Positions 24,023 to 33,721 are shown, numbered from the stretch's first letter. The stretch: DNA of 64,000 nucleotides from Saprospiraceae bacterium (GCA_022841345.1 JALHRR010000001.1:186001-250000); one strand, 5' to 3'. Notes: generated from the letters alone by a model not told the origin. Translations and numbers: made by a program.

Positions 24023-25432
24023 TTACGGCCTGGCCGCAGCACTTTGATTGACTCTCCACTTGCTCAGCAATTCGCAGCCAGAAAATTGAGGATCAATGAA
24101 AACATAATTGGATTGTGCTCTCTCTATGATCCATTCATTCAGATAGCCTGCTTTCTTCTGTTCAATAGCCGCTAATTTTATCTTTGAAAAATCTTGCTGC
24201 AAATTGGCTTTGTGAGGAGGTGTACGAGTATCCAGTCTCAATATTTTATATAATTTTTCGCCTCTCTCATCCTGAAATAAAAGTGGTGGAGTTATTCCTA
24301 ATGGTTTAAGGGAATCCACTGCGAAATAGACATCCGGATCCAGATCTGCAATTTCAAAGAATGTATTTCCTGTTTTAGGATTGGAGATTCTTCCATTATT
24401 GGTCTGGCTTTGAGCAGTCTTGAGAGAATAAGTTCTCACTGCCTGATCAAATGAAAGTTTTCCTTCTAATATTTGTGTGCGGATAGAATCCAGTTTCATT
24501 CTTACAATATTCTCATCTTCTTCTGTGATCACCGCTTTGATCAGAATATGGCGGGTATGAAATGTGTTTCCTCTTCTCTCCAGCATCTGTATCAGGTGAA
24601 AACCAAAGGGTGATTCCACCACCTGAGACAGTTCACTGACCTCCAGACGATAGGCAGCTTCTTCAAATTCCTGAACAAATGATCCTCTTTTCTGCCAGCC
24701 CAGATCCCCACCCAAACGTGCAGAACCCGGATCGTCCGAAAAGCTTTTCGCCAGTACTGCAAAATCCTCTCCGGCCGCTACCCTGGCTTTCAGGCCTTCC
24801 AGTTTCTCGATCGCCAGCTTTCTTTGCTCATCATTCACTTTGGGCTGCATAACAATCTCACTGATTTCTACCTCAGAATTGAAATATGGCAAACTATCGA
24901 AAGGTATTTTATCAAAAAATGTTTTTACTTCTGCCGGCGTAATTTTTATATCACGAAGTATTTGCGCCTGCATTCTTTCAGTCAGGATTTGATTTCTCAT
25001 ATCCTCACGCATGTCTGTTTTGACCTCGTTGACCGATTTTCCGTAATATTCCTGAAAAAAGCTTACATCACCGTTCATCATGCCCAGGATTTCATCTATC
25101 CTTCTGCCCAGTTGACTCTCGACTTCTTCATCTGTTAAAATAATGGTCGTATCCTGCTTTGCTTCATGAGCCAATAGCGACTTGAGCATCAGGTTGTCCA
25201 GAATATTGCATTTGACATCTGCAGGCAGATTGGGATTGGCAGATTTTTGATAAGCATAGAATTCTTCAATATCAGACCAGAGAATTACTTCATTTCCTAC
25301 CTGTGAAACTACCTTGTCCAGAATAACAGGTTGCGCCCAAACTCCAGAGGTACTCATTATTAAAACGAGTATCAGAATCCAGTGTGAATTATAGAAGGAA
25401 GGCTTAAATGGCATATTTTTAATGTTAGTCAT
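24023..25432 (-). CDS. SurA-like peptidyl-prolyl isomerase/chaperone
   Basis: Exported parvulin-type isomerase, third gene of a three-gene chaperone cluster. A signal peptide ends near VWAQ. A SurA N-terminal domain follows (DKVVSQVGNEVILWSDIEEF, about residues 20-140), then a PpiC/parvulin domain (about 160-290: EISEIVMQP, LAKSFSDDPGSARLGGDLGW, ESPFGFHLIQMLERR), and a second, weaker rotamase-like region after RHILIKAV. The ATG at 25432 overlaps the stop of the upstream gene by 8 bp; an alternative ATG at 25414 gives a shorter signal peptide, and both are plausible. The family escorts outer-membrane proteins through the periplasm. It ends before the strong bidirectional terminator. Confidence 0.87.
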   Translation of the reverse strand: MTNIKNMPFKPSFYNSHWILILVLIMSTSGVWAQPVILDKVVSQVGNEVILWSDIEEFYAYQKSANPNLPADVKCNILDNLMLKSLLAHEAKQDTTIILTDEEVESQLGRRIDEILGMMNGDVSFFQEYYGKSVNEVKTDMREDMRNQILTERMQAQILRDIKITPAEVKTFFDKIPFDSLPYFNSEVEISEIVMQPKVNDEQRKLAIEKLEGLKARVAAGEDFAVLAKSFSDDPGSARLGGDLGWQKRGSFVQEFEEAAYRLEVSELSQVVESPFGFHLIQMLERRGNTFHTRHILIKAVITEEDENIVRMKLDSIRTQILEGKLSFDQAVRTYSLKTAQSQTNNGRISNPKTGNTFFEIADLDPDVYFAVDSLKPLGITPPLLFQDERGEKLYKILRLDTRTPPHKANLQQDFSKIKLAAIEQKKAGYLNEWIIERAQSNYVFIDPQFSGCELLSKWRVNQSAAARP

Positions 25433-26357
25433 ATATCTTAACGTTGTTCGTTTCAGTTTCTTTCTCATAGAGCTGTAGTTTTAACTCTTCGAGCAATTTT
25501 AATTTTCTTTGATGCAGAATATACTTTTTGGCTTGCTCCTGTATAAATGACAAAGGCGCAGGTTCTTTTTCCGAAATACTCTCCAGGATGCGAAGGTAAT
25601 ATGTAAAATTGGCATCCCGCAATATCAATTCTCTATTGTTGTTTACGATGTTATTATTAATACTTCCATCCGGCATTATATTTTTGATTAAATCCAGTCT
25701 GTGCCAATTGGTTTCATTCAAATAACAGATCTCGCCAAACTCTTTGCACACTCGTTGAATATACCGCAAATCCATTTTGTTATTGCTCTGCCAGTTGCTT
25801 CTCATAAACTCAGCATCCTTCGGAGTAATGGTCTTATTATTTAATTTCAGCAAACGGCATCTTAGAATGGTATGTTCCAGCTGATATTGTTGCTGATTGG
25901 CTTCATAATACAGATTCATCTCCTCATCAGATACAAAAGTGTCGATCGCTTTTTCGACATATAATTTCTCAAAATTGGATATTATCAATGATTGTCTGTA
26001 GTCTCTGACCAGCTTATCAATCTCAAGATCTTTGCTTACTTTTTTCTCCGCTTCATTCAGTAAAAGGGCCTCTTTGACCCATTTTTCTATAAATGCTTTA
26101 CTGATCTGAATACTATCTTTTTGTGTAGCTTCTTCAGGAATATATCCCTGTAAATCAGATAAGTATAAAGTTTTATTGTACACCTCAGCCAGGATTTTAT
26201 CTTCTTCAGCTGACCCTTCAGCGGGATATCTATCGCAGGAAGACAAAAATAATATGGTCAATATCCCAATGAAGAAGCTGTATTTAACAGAAGAAACCAG
26301 AGGAAAGCGATTCCCTTTCGTCGAGTCAGTCAAATATGAAAAATAGCTGCTTTTCAT
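25425..26357 (-). CDS. Lipoprotein related to SurA N-terminal chaperone domains
   Basis: A 310-residue lipoprotein and the middle gene of the SurA-like cluster. The ATG at 26357 is preferred to an in-frame TTG at 26378. The lipobox LSSC is at about residue 40, after a hydrophobic stretch, so the mature protein is a lipid-anchored envelope protein. After it comes a charged helical region (ILAEVYNKTLYLSDL, FIEKWVKEALLLNEAEKKV) that resembles the SurA N-terminal and PpiC-associated domain. The parvulin catalytic motifs seen in its neighbours (GGxLG and GFHL-type) are absent, so it is probably a chaperone without isomerase activity. Overlap with the next gene supports one transcript. Confidence 0.75.
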   Translation of the reverse strand: MKSSYFSYLTDSTKGNRFPLVSSVKYSFFIGILTILFLSSCDRYPAEGSAEEDKILAEVYNKTLYLSDLQGYIPEEATQKDSIQISKAFIEKWVKEALLLNEAEKKVSKDLEIDKLVRDYRQSLIISNFEKLYVEKAIDTFVSDEEMNLYYEANQQQYQLEHTILRCRLLKLNNKTITPKDAEFMRSNWQSNNKMDLRYIQRVCKEFGEICYLNETNWHRLDLIKNIMPDGSINNNIVNNNRELILRDANFTYYLRILESISEKEPAPLSFIQEQAKKYILHQRKLKLLEELKLQLYEKETETNNVKIYD

Positions 26358-26376
26358 CTGATGTATTAATAGATAC

Positions 26377-26406
26377 AAAACAGGCAGAAGTTTTGCTCCT
26401 GCCTGT
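26377..26406 (-). terminator. Hairpin with short U run between SurA-like genes
   Basis: On the minus strand ACAGGCAG and CTGCCTGT form an 8-bp perfect stem (26406-26399 with 26387-26380), followed by TTT. It lies between the first chaperone gene (stop at 26458) and the second (start at 26357). The U run is short, so it may be a partial terminator that lowers expression of the two downstream genes. Confidence 0.5.
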
Positions 26407-26457
26407 ACTTCATCTTTATATTAAATGATAATGGATGATTAAAGCCGATTCGGTCTT

Positions 26458-28425
26458 TTATGAGCGAATCATACCTTTCACTACATCCTCATTTATCTTC
26501 ACTTTGTATTTGGCTCGAAGCGCATTGACCCATTCTTTTTCCAAATAATCCTGATAATCAGCAATAATATATCCGCGCGCTTCATTCAGAGATTTTGGCT
26601 GAGGCTTGAGTATGTTTTCTACTTTGCTGAAATTGTAGATAGCGTTTTCACCCAATTTCTTCAACTCAGAAACAGAACCTGCGGACCATTGCACTCCCGT
26701 CATTTGAGCAGCATTTGCCTTTTCAATCATTCTCAGCTCTGTCGTTACAATGACTTTTTTCTTTTTGTTGAATTTTTTCTGTGTTTGCTCAGGGGTTTTT
26801 GTTTTGGCAAATTCATAGATTTTTTTTGCCGTTTTTTCGTCCACATCTGTCAGCGTGTACATCATCCATTCTGCCCTTTCATCCCACATATATTGTTCTC
26901 TGTTGGCGGAATGAAACTTACTTAAGCCTACCGTATCCTGAGACGCTTTGTCCCAAACCAACATTTTAGTAGCTTCAAATAATAGTATGCCTTCTTCATA
27001 TTCGCGCATCAGTGCTTTGAATTCAGGATACTTTACCTCCAGTTTTGCTTCCTCAAATTTGATACATGATTCACTTACAAAGTCATTGTACAATAGCATG
27101 GCTGTAAGCTGAACCTGAGAATCTCTGGCAACCTGCAGTCTTTTCCGCTGATTGCGGAGTAAATATTCATTAAAATCTAGATTAGTGTGATTAGTACTTC
27201 CCAGAGAAAATAAAGTCTTCACCGGAAGTTCATCATTGGCCTGCCATTTGTATGACAGAAAATCCATGTCCAGTGTTTTGATATATTCATTCAAAGCGGC
27301 AGGGTCTTCTTTGAAGCCTGCATCTTTTTTGATGCGATCTATCATCTGCTTTTTGCCCTCTTCAAATCTGCTGTCCTGAGTGATTTGACTTTGCAGTCTG
27401 CTTTTGACCTTTGGTAGGGGTTCAATTCCTTTTTGGCCCATTCTTTTGATGATATGCCAGCCAATTCTTGTCTTTACAGGCTTCGTGAATTCTCCGTCTT
27501 TCGTCAGTGCAAAAGCTGCATCTTCAAATGCTTTTTCATATTTGTTAATACCGAAAAAGCCAAGATAACCACCTTTGGAAGATGTGATTTTATCGTCTGA
27601 CATATCCAGCGCAACCTCTTCAAAGTTTTGCCCTGATTTAAGCAGATCATATGCTTTTTGTGCTTTTTGTGCTGCACCTTCTATTGGCATATTTTCCGGA
27701 TCACGAATGAGAATATGAGCCACTTCCATTTCACCTCTCGCAGGACGTTCGCTCAGGATTTTCAAAACATGTACACCCATTGGGCTGTAAACTATTCCGG
27801 AAACCTGACCTACAGGAGTATTATAGATGGCATTTTCAAAAGCGTAAAACCCGTCCGGCAACATGGCTGTCAGGTATCCAAGATTGCCGCCATTCGTTTC
27901 AGCTGTAGGATCTTCAGAACTCCCTCTGGCTATTTTTGCAAAATCATTGCCGGTTTTTAAAGCGTCGATGGCCCGCTGAGCTCTGGCAACTGCTACTGTA
28001 CTATCCTGATTGGTAGCATTTGGCTTGATTTTGAATAATATATGCGCTACTTCACGCTCTGTCAACATTCTTTTGTAAACATCTTCAATCAGCTTATCAG
28101 TCACTTCCTTGTCTACCAGATAAGAATCGGCCAATTGTCTTCTATATCCTTCCAATTCTCTGGAAAGTGAAGCGATTGTATCCAATTCCATCTCCTTCGC
28201 CTTCTGCACTTTGAGCTTGAATTTGATATACAAATCCAGATATTCCTGGATGGAAGCATTGCTGTAGTCAGCATTATTTCCGTTGGTTTTTTTGTAGATG
28301 TAATCAAATTCTGAGACATGTACCGGTACACCTTCTACTGTAAATAATACCGCATCTTGAACCTGTGCCTGTAAAAATGGAGTGAAGGAAAGAAAGCACA
28401 AGAATAAAATTAAGGTCCATTTCAT
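26458..28425 (-). CDS. Periplasmic isomerase with two parvulin domains
   Basis: 655 residues, first gene of the three-gene SurA-like cluster. The ATG at 28425 starts directly with the signal peptide MKWTLILFLCFL and cleavage near LQAQ; an in-frame upstream start at 28470 would add an uncharacteristic extension. A SurA N-terminal-like region (about 20-110) precedes two PpiC domains: the first with AHILFKIKP, GGNLGYL and YSPMGVHVLKIL, the second with AHILIRDPE, GGYLGFFG and RIGWHIIKRM. The C-terminal 250 residues are charged and helical and resemble the large periplasmic isomerases of Bacteroidota. It likely helps fold or transport outer-membrane and T9SS proteins, though this is an inference. 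The hairpin at 26377 separates it from the other two genes. Confidence 0.87.
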   Translation of the reverse strand: MKWTLILFLCFLSFTPFLQAQVQDAVLFTVEGVPVHVSEFDYIYKKTNGNNADYSNASIQEYLDLYIKFKLKVQKAKEMELDTIASLSRELEGYRRQLADSYLVDKEVTDKLIEDVYKRMLTEREVAHILFKIKPNATNQDSTVAVARAQRAIDALKTGNDFAKIARGSSEDPTAETNGGNLGYLTAMLPDGFYAFENAIYNTPVGQVSGIVYSPMGVHVLKILSERPARGEMEVAHILIRDPENMPIEGAAQKAQKAYDLLKSGQNFEEVALDMSDDKITSSKGGYLGFFGINKYEKAFEDAAFALTKDGEFTKPVKTRIGWHIIKRMGQKGIEPLPKVKSRLQSQITQDSRFEEGKKQMIDRIKKDAGFKEDPAALNEYIKTLDMDFLSYKWQANDELPVKTLFSLGSTNHTNLDFNEYLLRNQRKRLQVARDSQVQLTAMLLYNDFVSESCIKFEEAKLEVKYPEFKALMREYEEGILLFEATKMLVWDKASQDTVGLSKFHSANREQYMWDERAEWMMYTLTDVDEKTAKKIYEFAKTKTPEQTQKKFNKKKKVIVTTELRMIEKANAAQMTGVQWSAGSVSELKKLGENAIYNFSKVENILKPQPKSLNEARGYIIADYQDYLEKEWVNALRAKYKVKINEDVVKGMIRS

Positions 28426-29144
28426 CGTTTGAAATTTTGATTTATTGAATTTCTGCATAAAAGCAAACAAGTTAGTTGGAGAAAAATCAGTTTGTTTTGA
28501 ATAGTGTCAAACTCAAAGAAAGCCCGGTTTTTATTAAATTTTTTTATCTGATAAATTCGGACAAGCCTTTGATGGATTCCACTTTATCAAAATGAACGCG
28601 CAAAATTAGATATTTTCAACTGAAATTATGCATTTGAAGTTTGACTTCGTCAGGATATCTGCAACATAGACGAAATGTGAATAAAAAAAGTGTACGAAAA
28701 TAATATTTGTCATTGTGACAAAACAATGATTGAAGGTACATATTACCTTTGATTAGCAATATCTAAAAAAAACCCCGATGATAGTAGTAGATTCCCACCT
28801 TGTAGAATAAGCCGTAAAAAATGGTTTTGAGTGAAGCGACCAAGGCTGGCACTGTGTGAGCAATCAGAGAGCCCAGGCAGATATAGAGATGACCTGTGAG
28901 GAATAATCAGGAACACTGATGCTAAATGCGAGTTTGGCAGACTTAGCGAAACGAAAGCGCATTTTTAGGCTTAGGCTACACAGTGGGCGGACTTTTTGTT
29001 TACTTTTTTGACTGCAGAAAAAAGTAAAAGCCCAGCCGGCTTGAGGCGAAATTAGAAATAGATAATTCCAATCGACTTCTGTTAGGAGAACATAAAGTCT
29101 TACATTGATCTGTAATATTCAAATTATAAAATAAGCTATAATCC
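28426..29144. repeat. Gene-free intergenic region with repeat-like insert
   Basis: 719 bp without a credible gene. The left part is A/T rich and includes a GAAGT-TTG-ACTTC-type hairpin near 28636. Bases about 28790-29045 differ in composition (CCAGGCAGA..., GCGAAACGAAAGCGC) and include a perfect inverted repeat TTTACTTTTTT-(8 nt)-AAAAAAGTAAA at 28999-29028, followed by GCCCAGCCGGC. The wording TTTTTGTTTACTTTTTT...AAAAAGTAAA is like a dispersed intergenic repeat often met in Bacteroidota genomes (from memory, not checked). No transposase is present. Confidence 0.5.
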
Positions 29145-31613
29145 TCAATAATTCAGAAAAACCCTCTGCACTCTTCCGGATAGACGACTGAGAATTTCGT
29201 AAGAACTTGTATGGCAAGCTTTGGCCAGTTGCTCAAGAGTAGGCTCTTTTCCAAAGATGATCACCTCATCTCCTTCATTACAATTCAAATCTGTCACATC
29301 TATAAAGCACATATCCATACATACCCGGCCGATCAGAGGAACTAAATTGCCATTCAGCAGGACATGATGTCTCCCCATACCGGCGACTCTCATAAGCCCA
29401 TCGGCATAGCCAATGCTTATCGTTGCAACTTTTGATTCCCGCTCTGCTTTCCATTGTCTGTTATACCCGACTGTATCTCCCATGGGTATGTCCTTAATCT
29501 GTGAAATTGTTGCTTTCAAAGTATGGACCGTCTCCAATGACAGATTACTCAATTCAGGCTGCACACCATACATGCCGATTCCCAGTCTGACCATATCCAT
29601 CTGTTGATCAGGGAAACGAATCGTGCCAGCGGAGTTGAGTGCATGTCGATCCGGTCTGTAATTCAGGAATTGTGCCAGCTGTTCATACATTTGATTGAAT
29701 CCCCTGATTTGCGATAGTGTAAACTCATCCGATGCAGCATCTTCACTCGCAGCAAGATGTGTAAAAATGGATTGTACCTTGAAATTGGGAGTTTTTTGCA
29801 ACTCAGAAATCAAACTTGCTACCTCAGATTCCATAAAACCCAGACGGTGCATTCCTGTATCCAGCTTGATATGTATGGGCCACACATGATTTTGCTCTCC
29901 CAGTTTTTGCAATCGTTCCAGCTGACTAATGGTATAAATAACCGGTTCGAGTTCAAATTCAATTAATTGCTCCCATTGATCCATGTCCGGATTCATGATC
30001 ATGATCGGGATTTGTACACCGGATTGACGGACCTTGACTCCTTCATCAATATAGGCCAGCCCCAGATAATCTACCCGGATAGTTTCGAAAAATCTGGCTA
30101 ATTCTATCTCTCCGGTTCCATATCCAAAGGCTTTGAGCATGGCCATGATCTTGACCTGAGGTTTCAGATGCCCGGTAATCAGTGCAATATTATGACTGAG
30201 TGCCTGAAGATCGATTTCCAGTCTGGTTCTGTGTCTTAGCTGTGATAATTTATCAATCGTCTTTTCCAGCTCAAAATGCCTGGACCCTTTGAACAAAATT
30301 GCCTTATCTTTTACTTTTTCAGTTAGAAGAAGATTCTCTAAAAGGCTCTGAGTATCAGGATAGAATTCAGCTTTTATTTCTGCAGGTAAATAAGATTGCA
30401 AATTTGAAATGCCTTCTCCTAATCCGGCCAAAAAGCTGATCTTATATTTTTTTAATAAAGTGACTATCGCTTTAAAAAGTGATTCCTTATCCTGATTGAC
30501 TTGCTGAAAAGAGGTTAAAACCAGGATCTTTTCCTTAGCACCGGCTTGTTGCTTAAGGAAAGCCAGGCCTGATTGCAGCGATTCCAAATCATTGGAATAG
30601 GCATCATTGATCAGGATGGTATTATTCAGGCCCTTTCTTAATTCCAGTCGAAGTGGAATCTTTTGCAGTGTTTTTAAACGATTGTTGATATCGGCTTCAG
30701 AATATCCCACATGAATCATGTAGACAATGATGGGCATCAGATTTTCGATATCCATATCTGAGGAATAAGGCAATTCAATCCGATACCCGATATCCTCTGA
30801 TTTACCTCTGATCACCACTAAATCCTCTCTGTGTTTTTCACTGGAAAGAATCTGAAAATAAGGATTTGCTTCCGGATCTTTTCCCCAGTTCAATAATTCG
30901 GGGATATTTAATTTGGAAATGGCCTTGTGTACTTTCTTCTGATCTGAACAGTATATCAATGTATCAGCATCCTTGAAGAGCTTCAGCTTTTCCTGCAATT
31001 TTTCATCTTTATCAGCAAAGCCTTTATCGTGCGCAGTGCCCAGATTCAAAAATATTCCAATATTTCCCTGGAGGATTTCAGCAATTTTGTCCATCTCACC
31101 TTTTGCAGAAATTCCCGCTTCGAAAATCCCAAGATCATGTGCATCCTCGATTTGAAGCACACTGAGTGGAACGCCGATTTGAGAATTAAAACTGGCAGGA
31201 CTTCTTACGATATGATGATCTGACTTCAACATTTGGAACAACCATTCTTTGACAATGGTCTTTCCATTAGATCCTGTAATTACTATTCTGGGCAGCTCAA
31301 ACTGTTCCACATGATGCTTACCCAGCTTTTGCAAGACCTCTAATGAAGAATCATGTATAATAAAATGAGCTTCAGGAAATGGAGAGGAGTTAAATTTTGA
31401 ACTAACCACAAAAGCTCTTACTCCCGCCTGATAAAGATCTTCCACAAATTGATGACCATCTCTCACCGGGCTTTTGAGGGCAAAGAAAATACTACTTCCC
31501 GGAAAGATGAGCTTTCTGCTGTCTATAACATAATGCCGTATCGCAGGTTCAGCGCTGGTTCCGGTTTGATAATCTGCTCCGGTGATGGATGCTATTTGTG
31601 CAGGTGTATACAT
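29145..31613 (-). CDS. Bifunctional MurF ligase and alanine racemase
   Basis: A natural fusion of two peptidoglycan precursor enzymes, 822 residues. Residues about 1-455 are MurF (UDP-MurNAc-tripeptide:D-Ala-D-Ala ligase): the ATP loop GSNGKT is at 114-119 and the Mur ligase C-terminal domain begins after NDAYSNDLESL. Residues about 460-822 are alanine racemase, making D-alanine: the PLP lysine is K494 in LKAFGYGTG, followed by GLAYIDEGV, KLDTGMHRLG, GIGMYG and the catalytic-tyrosine region TVGYNRQW, with ISIGYADGL. The fusion is typical of Bacteroidota and couples D-alanine supply to its use. Its start shares one base with the stop of purD (TAATG), so it is translationally coupled to a purine gene. 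Active sites look intact. Confidence 0.93.
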   Translation of the reverse strand: MYTPAQIASITGADYQTGTSAEPAIRHYVIDSRKLIFPGSSIFFALKSPVRDGHQFVEDLYQAGVRAFVVSSKFNSSPFPEAHFIIHDSSLEVLQKLGKHHVEQFELPRIVITGSNGKTIVKEWLFQMLKSDHHIVRSPASFNSQIGVPLSVLQIEDAHDLGIFEAGISAKGEMDKIAEILQGNIGIFLNLGTAHDKGFADKDEKLQEKLKLFKDADTLIYCSDQKKVHKAISKLNIPELLNWGKDPEANPYFQILSSEKHREDLVVIRGKSEDIGYRIELPYSSDMDIENLMPIIVYMIHVGYSEADINNRLKTLQKIPLRLELRKGLNNTILINDAYSNDLESLQSGLAFLKQQAGAKEKILVLTSFQQVNQDKESLFKAIVTLLKKYKISFLAGLGEGISNLQSYLPAEIKAEFYPDTQSLLENLLLTEKVKDKAILFKGSRHFELEKTIDKLSQLRHRTRLEIDLQALSHNIALITGHLKPQVKIMAMLKAFGYGTGEIELARFFETIRVDYLGLAYIDEGVKVRQSGVQIPIMIMNPDMDQWEQLIEFELEPVIYTISQLERLQKLGEQNHVWPIHIKLDTGMHRLGFMESEVASLISELQKTPNFKVQSIFTHLAASEDAASDEFTLSQIRGFNQMYEQLAQFLNYRPDRHALNSAGTIRFPDQQMDMVRLGIGMYGVQPELSNLSLETVHTLKATISQIKDIPMGDTVGYNRQWKAERESKVATISIGYADGLMRVAGMGRHHVLLNGNLVPLIGRVCMDMCFIDVTDLNCNEGDEVIIFGKEPTLEQLAKACHTSSYEILSRLSGRVQRVFLNY

Positions 31614-32872
31614 TATAAATCAAATCCGATATCCTTTCTGAAATATTTTCCCTCAAATTGGATTTGATCCGCCCAATGTTTGGAATTTTCCAATCCACGT
31701 TGAAGATCAGTACTCAAAGTAGTAACAGCCAGCACTCTTCCTCCATTAGTGACTATAGACTCACCTTGTTTGATAGTGCCGGCATGAAAGAATAAGGTGT
31801 TTTCAGGTCCGGCAGGAATATCCATTTTGTATCCTTTTTCATAAGAATCCGGATATCCACCTGAGCAAAGCATGACTGTGCAGGCGTTCAATTTACTTTG
31901 GGTGACTTTGATTTCATTCAGCTTATTATGCTTTACTGCCAGAATGAGCTCCAGCAGATCACCTTCTATTCTTGGAATCACAACTTCGGTTTCCGGATCT
32001 CCCATTCTGCAATTGTATTCAATCACAAATGGATCTCCGTTCACCATGATCAGACCAAAAAATACAAAACCATTGTATCGAATTTGTTTTTCATGCAATC
32101 CCCTAATGGTCGGCTTGACAATTCTTTCAATTACTTTATGCATCACAGCCTCATCAGCAAATGGGACCGGAGACACGGCTCCCATTCCTCCTGTATTCGG
32201 TCCGGTGTCTCCCAGACCTACCCGTTTGTAATCCTTGGCTTCAGGCAATAAAACCCAATCTTTACCATCTGTAAGGGCGAAAACAGAAAATTCAATTCCT
32301 TTCAAAAAATGTTCGATTACAACTTTTGAACTGGCTTTGCCAAATTTACCGGATAACATAGCCTGGATTTCCGAAGTAGCTTCTTCCAGACTTTCACAGA
32401 TTAAAACTCCTTTTCCTGCAGCAAGACCATCGGCTTTAAGTACATAAGGAGGAGGAAGAGAAGCGAGGAATTCCACTGCCGCTTCATGCTCACCTGATAT
32501 AAAAGTCTTATACGCAGCAGTCGGAATGTTATAATCTGCCATGAATGCTTTGGCAAAATCTTTACTGCCCTCCAGCAATGCCCCCTGTTTGGATGGGCCC
32601 AAAACAAATATTTCCGGATAATCTCTGAAGAAATCTTCAATGCCCATTACAAGCGGCTCTTCGGGACCAACAATGATGCATTCTATATTATTTTCAAGAG
32701 CAAAGTCTGCAATCGATTGAAAATCCAGCAGCTTCAGGTCCACATTGGTCCCTTCCTGAGCAGTGCCGGCATTCCCGGGTGCAATGAAGAGCTGATCACA
32801 GAGGGGGCTTTGGCGTATTTTCCATGCAAGTGTATGTTCCCGACCGCCACTGCCTAAGATTAAAACATTCAT
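31613..32872 (-). CDS. purD: Phosphoribosylamine-glycine ligase (GAR synthetase)
   Basis: Second enzyme of de novo purine synthesis, joining glycine to 5-phosphoribosylamine with ATP in the cytoplasm. 419 residues. The N-terminus VLILGSGGREHTLAWKI, the ATP-grasp loop ADGLAAGKGV, and the GDTGPNTGGMGAVSP segment are diagnostic, as is the metal-binding EYNCRMGDPETEV. The ATG at 32872 fits the first motif at residue 5. It is followed with a one-base overlap by murF-alr, an unusual partner, so a purine gene and a cell-wall gene seem to share a transcript. A candidate -7 element lies about 50 bp upstream in the shared intergenic region with ruvA. Confidence 0.96.
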   Translation of the reverse strand: MNVLILGSGGREHTLAWKIRQSPLCDQLFIAPGNAGTAQEGTNVDLKLLDFQSIADFALENNIECIIVGPEEPLVMGIEDFFRDYPEIFVLGPSKQGALLEGSKDFAKAFMADYNIPTAAYKTFISGEHEAAVEFLASLPPPYVLKADGLAAGKGVLICESLEEATSEIQAMLSGKFGKASSKVVIEHFLKGIEFSVFALTDGKDWVLLPEAKDYKRVGLGDTGPNTGGMGAVSPVPFADEAVMHKVIERIVKPTIRGLHEKQIRYNGFVFFGLIMVNGDPFVIEYNCRMGDPETEVVIPRIEGDLLELILAVKHNKLNEIKVTQSKLNACTVMLCSGGYPDSYEKGYKMDIPAGPENTLFFHAGTIKQGESIVTNGGRVLAVTTLSTDLQRGLENSKHWADQIQFEGKYFRKDIGFDL

Positions 32873-32921
32873 ATTCAGTAGAATAGATTATTAAAATAGA
32901 ATAAGAAATTCTTATTGTGCC

Positions 32922-32929
32922 CAAATGTA
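32922..32929 (-). promoter_or_regulatory. Candidate -7 element for purD (TACATTTG)
   Basis: Perfect TAnnTTTG on the minus strand about 50 nt before the purD start; no TTG at the -33 distance. It lies in the 258-bp divergent gap with ruvA. Confidence 0.4.
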
Positions 32930-33095
32930 AGGAATGATCAATGGATAAAGAGGGGAGGAAAAGAAATATGTGATGTACAAATTGAATTTGGGATCTGTTA
33001 ATAAACGAAAGCTTAGATAAATTATAAATTAACATTTCAGACCGGATATAATAAATGTCATTTTACATATTAAGAATGTGTTTAATAAATTTAAC

Positions 33096-33103
33096 TACTT
33101 TTG
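33096..33103 (+). promoter_or_regulatory. Candidate -7 element for ruvA (TACTTTTG)
   Basis: Perfect TAnnTTTG, 27 nt before the ruvA ATG. No TTG at the -33 position. It would also serve sprA if the two are cotranscribed. Confidence 0.45.
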
Positions 33104-33130
33104 CGGCTTTGAAACAACATAATATCCTGA

Positions 33131-33721
33131 ATGATAGCATATCTCAAAGGTAAACTCACCTTTAAAAGCCCCACTTTTGTCCTTGTAGAATGCAACGGCG
33201 TGGGCTATCAGGTTTTTATTTCATTACAGACATTTTCCAAAATCGAAAAGATAGAGGACACGCTCCTGCATACTGTGCAGGTGATCAAAGAAGACAGCCA
33301 TAGCCTTTATGGATTCTTTGATCCTGAGGAGAAAGAATTTTTTCAATATCTGCTAACTGTATCAGGTGTAGGCGCAAATACAGCGAGAATCATACTGTCT
33401 ACAATGACAACTGCCGAAGTGAAATCGGCCATTTTGATGGATCAGCCGGAAGCGTTCCGAAGAGTTAAAGGTGTAGGCCCTAAAACGGCCAAGCAAATCA
33501 TACTGGATCTTAAAGATAAATTGATGAAAGGTGGAGACGGGGGTATGGAATTTGTTCCTAACAAAGGCAATATAGCCATAGATGAGGCGTTATCTGCGCT
33601 GATTGCACTAGGCTTCGTCCGTCAGAAGGCGAGTCAGGTTCTGTTGAAGATACAGAAAGAGCAAGCGGAAATTCAAACGGTGGAGCAAATGATTAAGGCG
33701 GCTTTAAACCAAATGTCTTAA
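33131..33721 (+). CDS. ruvA: Holliday junction branch migration protein RuvA
   Basis: 196-residue subunit that binds four-way DNA junctions and works with the RuvB helicase. The N-terminal OB-fold begins MIAYLKGKL and includes CNGVGYQVFIS. Two helix-hairpin-helix motifs follow (LLTVSGVGANTARIIL and VKGVGPKTAKQIILDLKDK), then a C-terminal domain that contacts RuvB (about 150-196, ALIALGFVRQKASQVL). It is a normal length for the family. sprA follows 107 bp later on the same strand, an arrangement also known in other Bacteroidota such as Flavobacterium johnsoniae. RuvB and RuvC are not in the window. Confidence 0.96.
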   Translation: MIAYLKGKLTFKSPTFVLVECNGVGYQVFISLQTFSKIEKIEDTLLHTVQVIKEDSHSLYGFFDPEEKEFFQYLLTVSGVGANTARIILSTMTTAEVKSAILMDQPEAFRRVKGVGPKTAKQIILDLKDKLMKGGDGGMEFVPNKGNIAIDEALSALIALGFVRQKASQVLLKIQKEQAEIQTVEQMIKAALNQMS

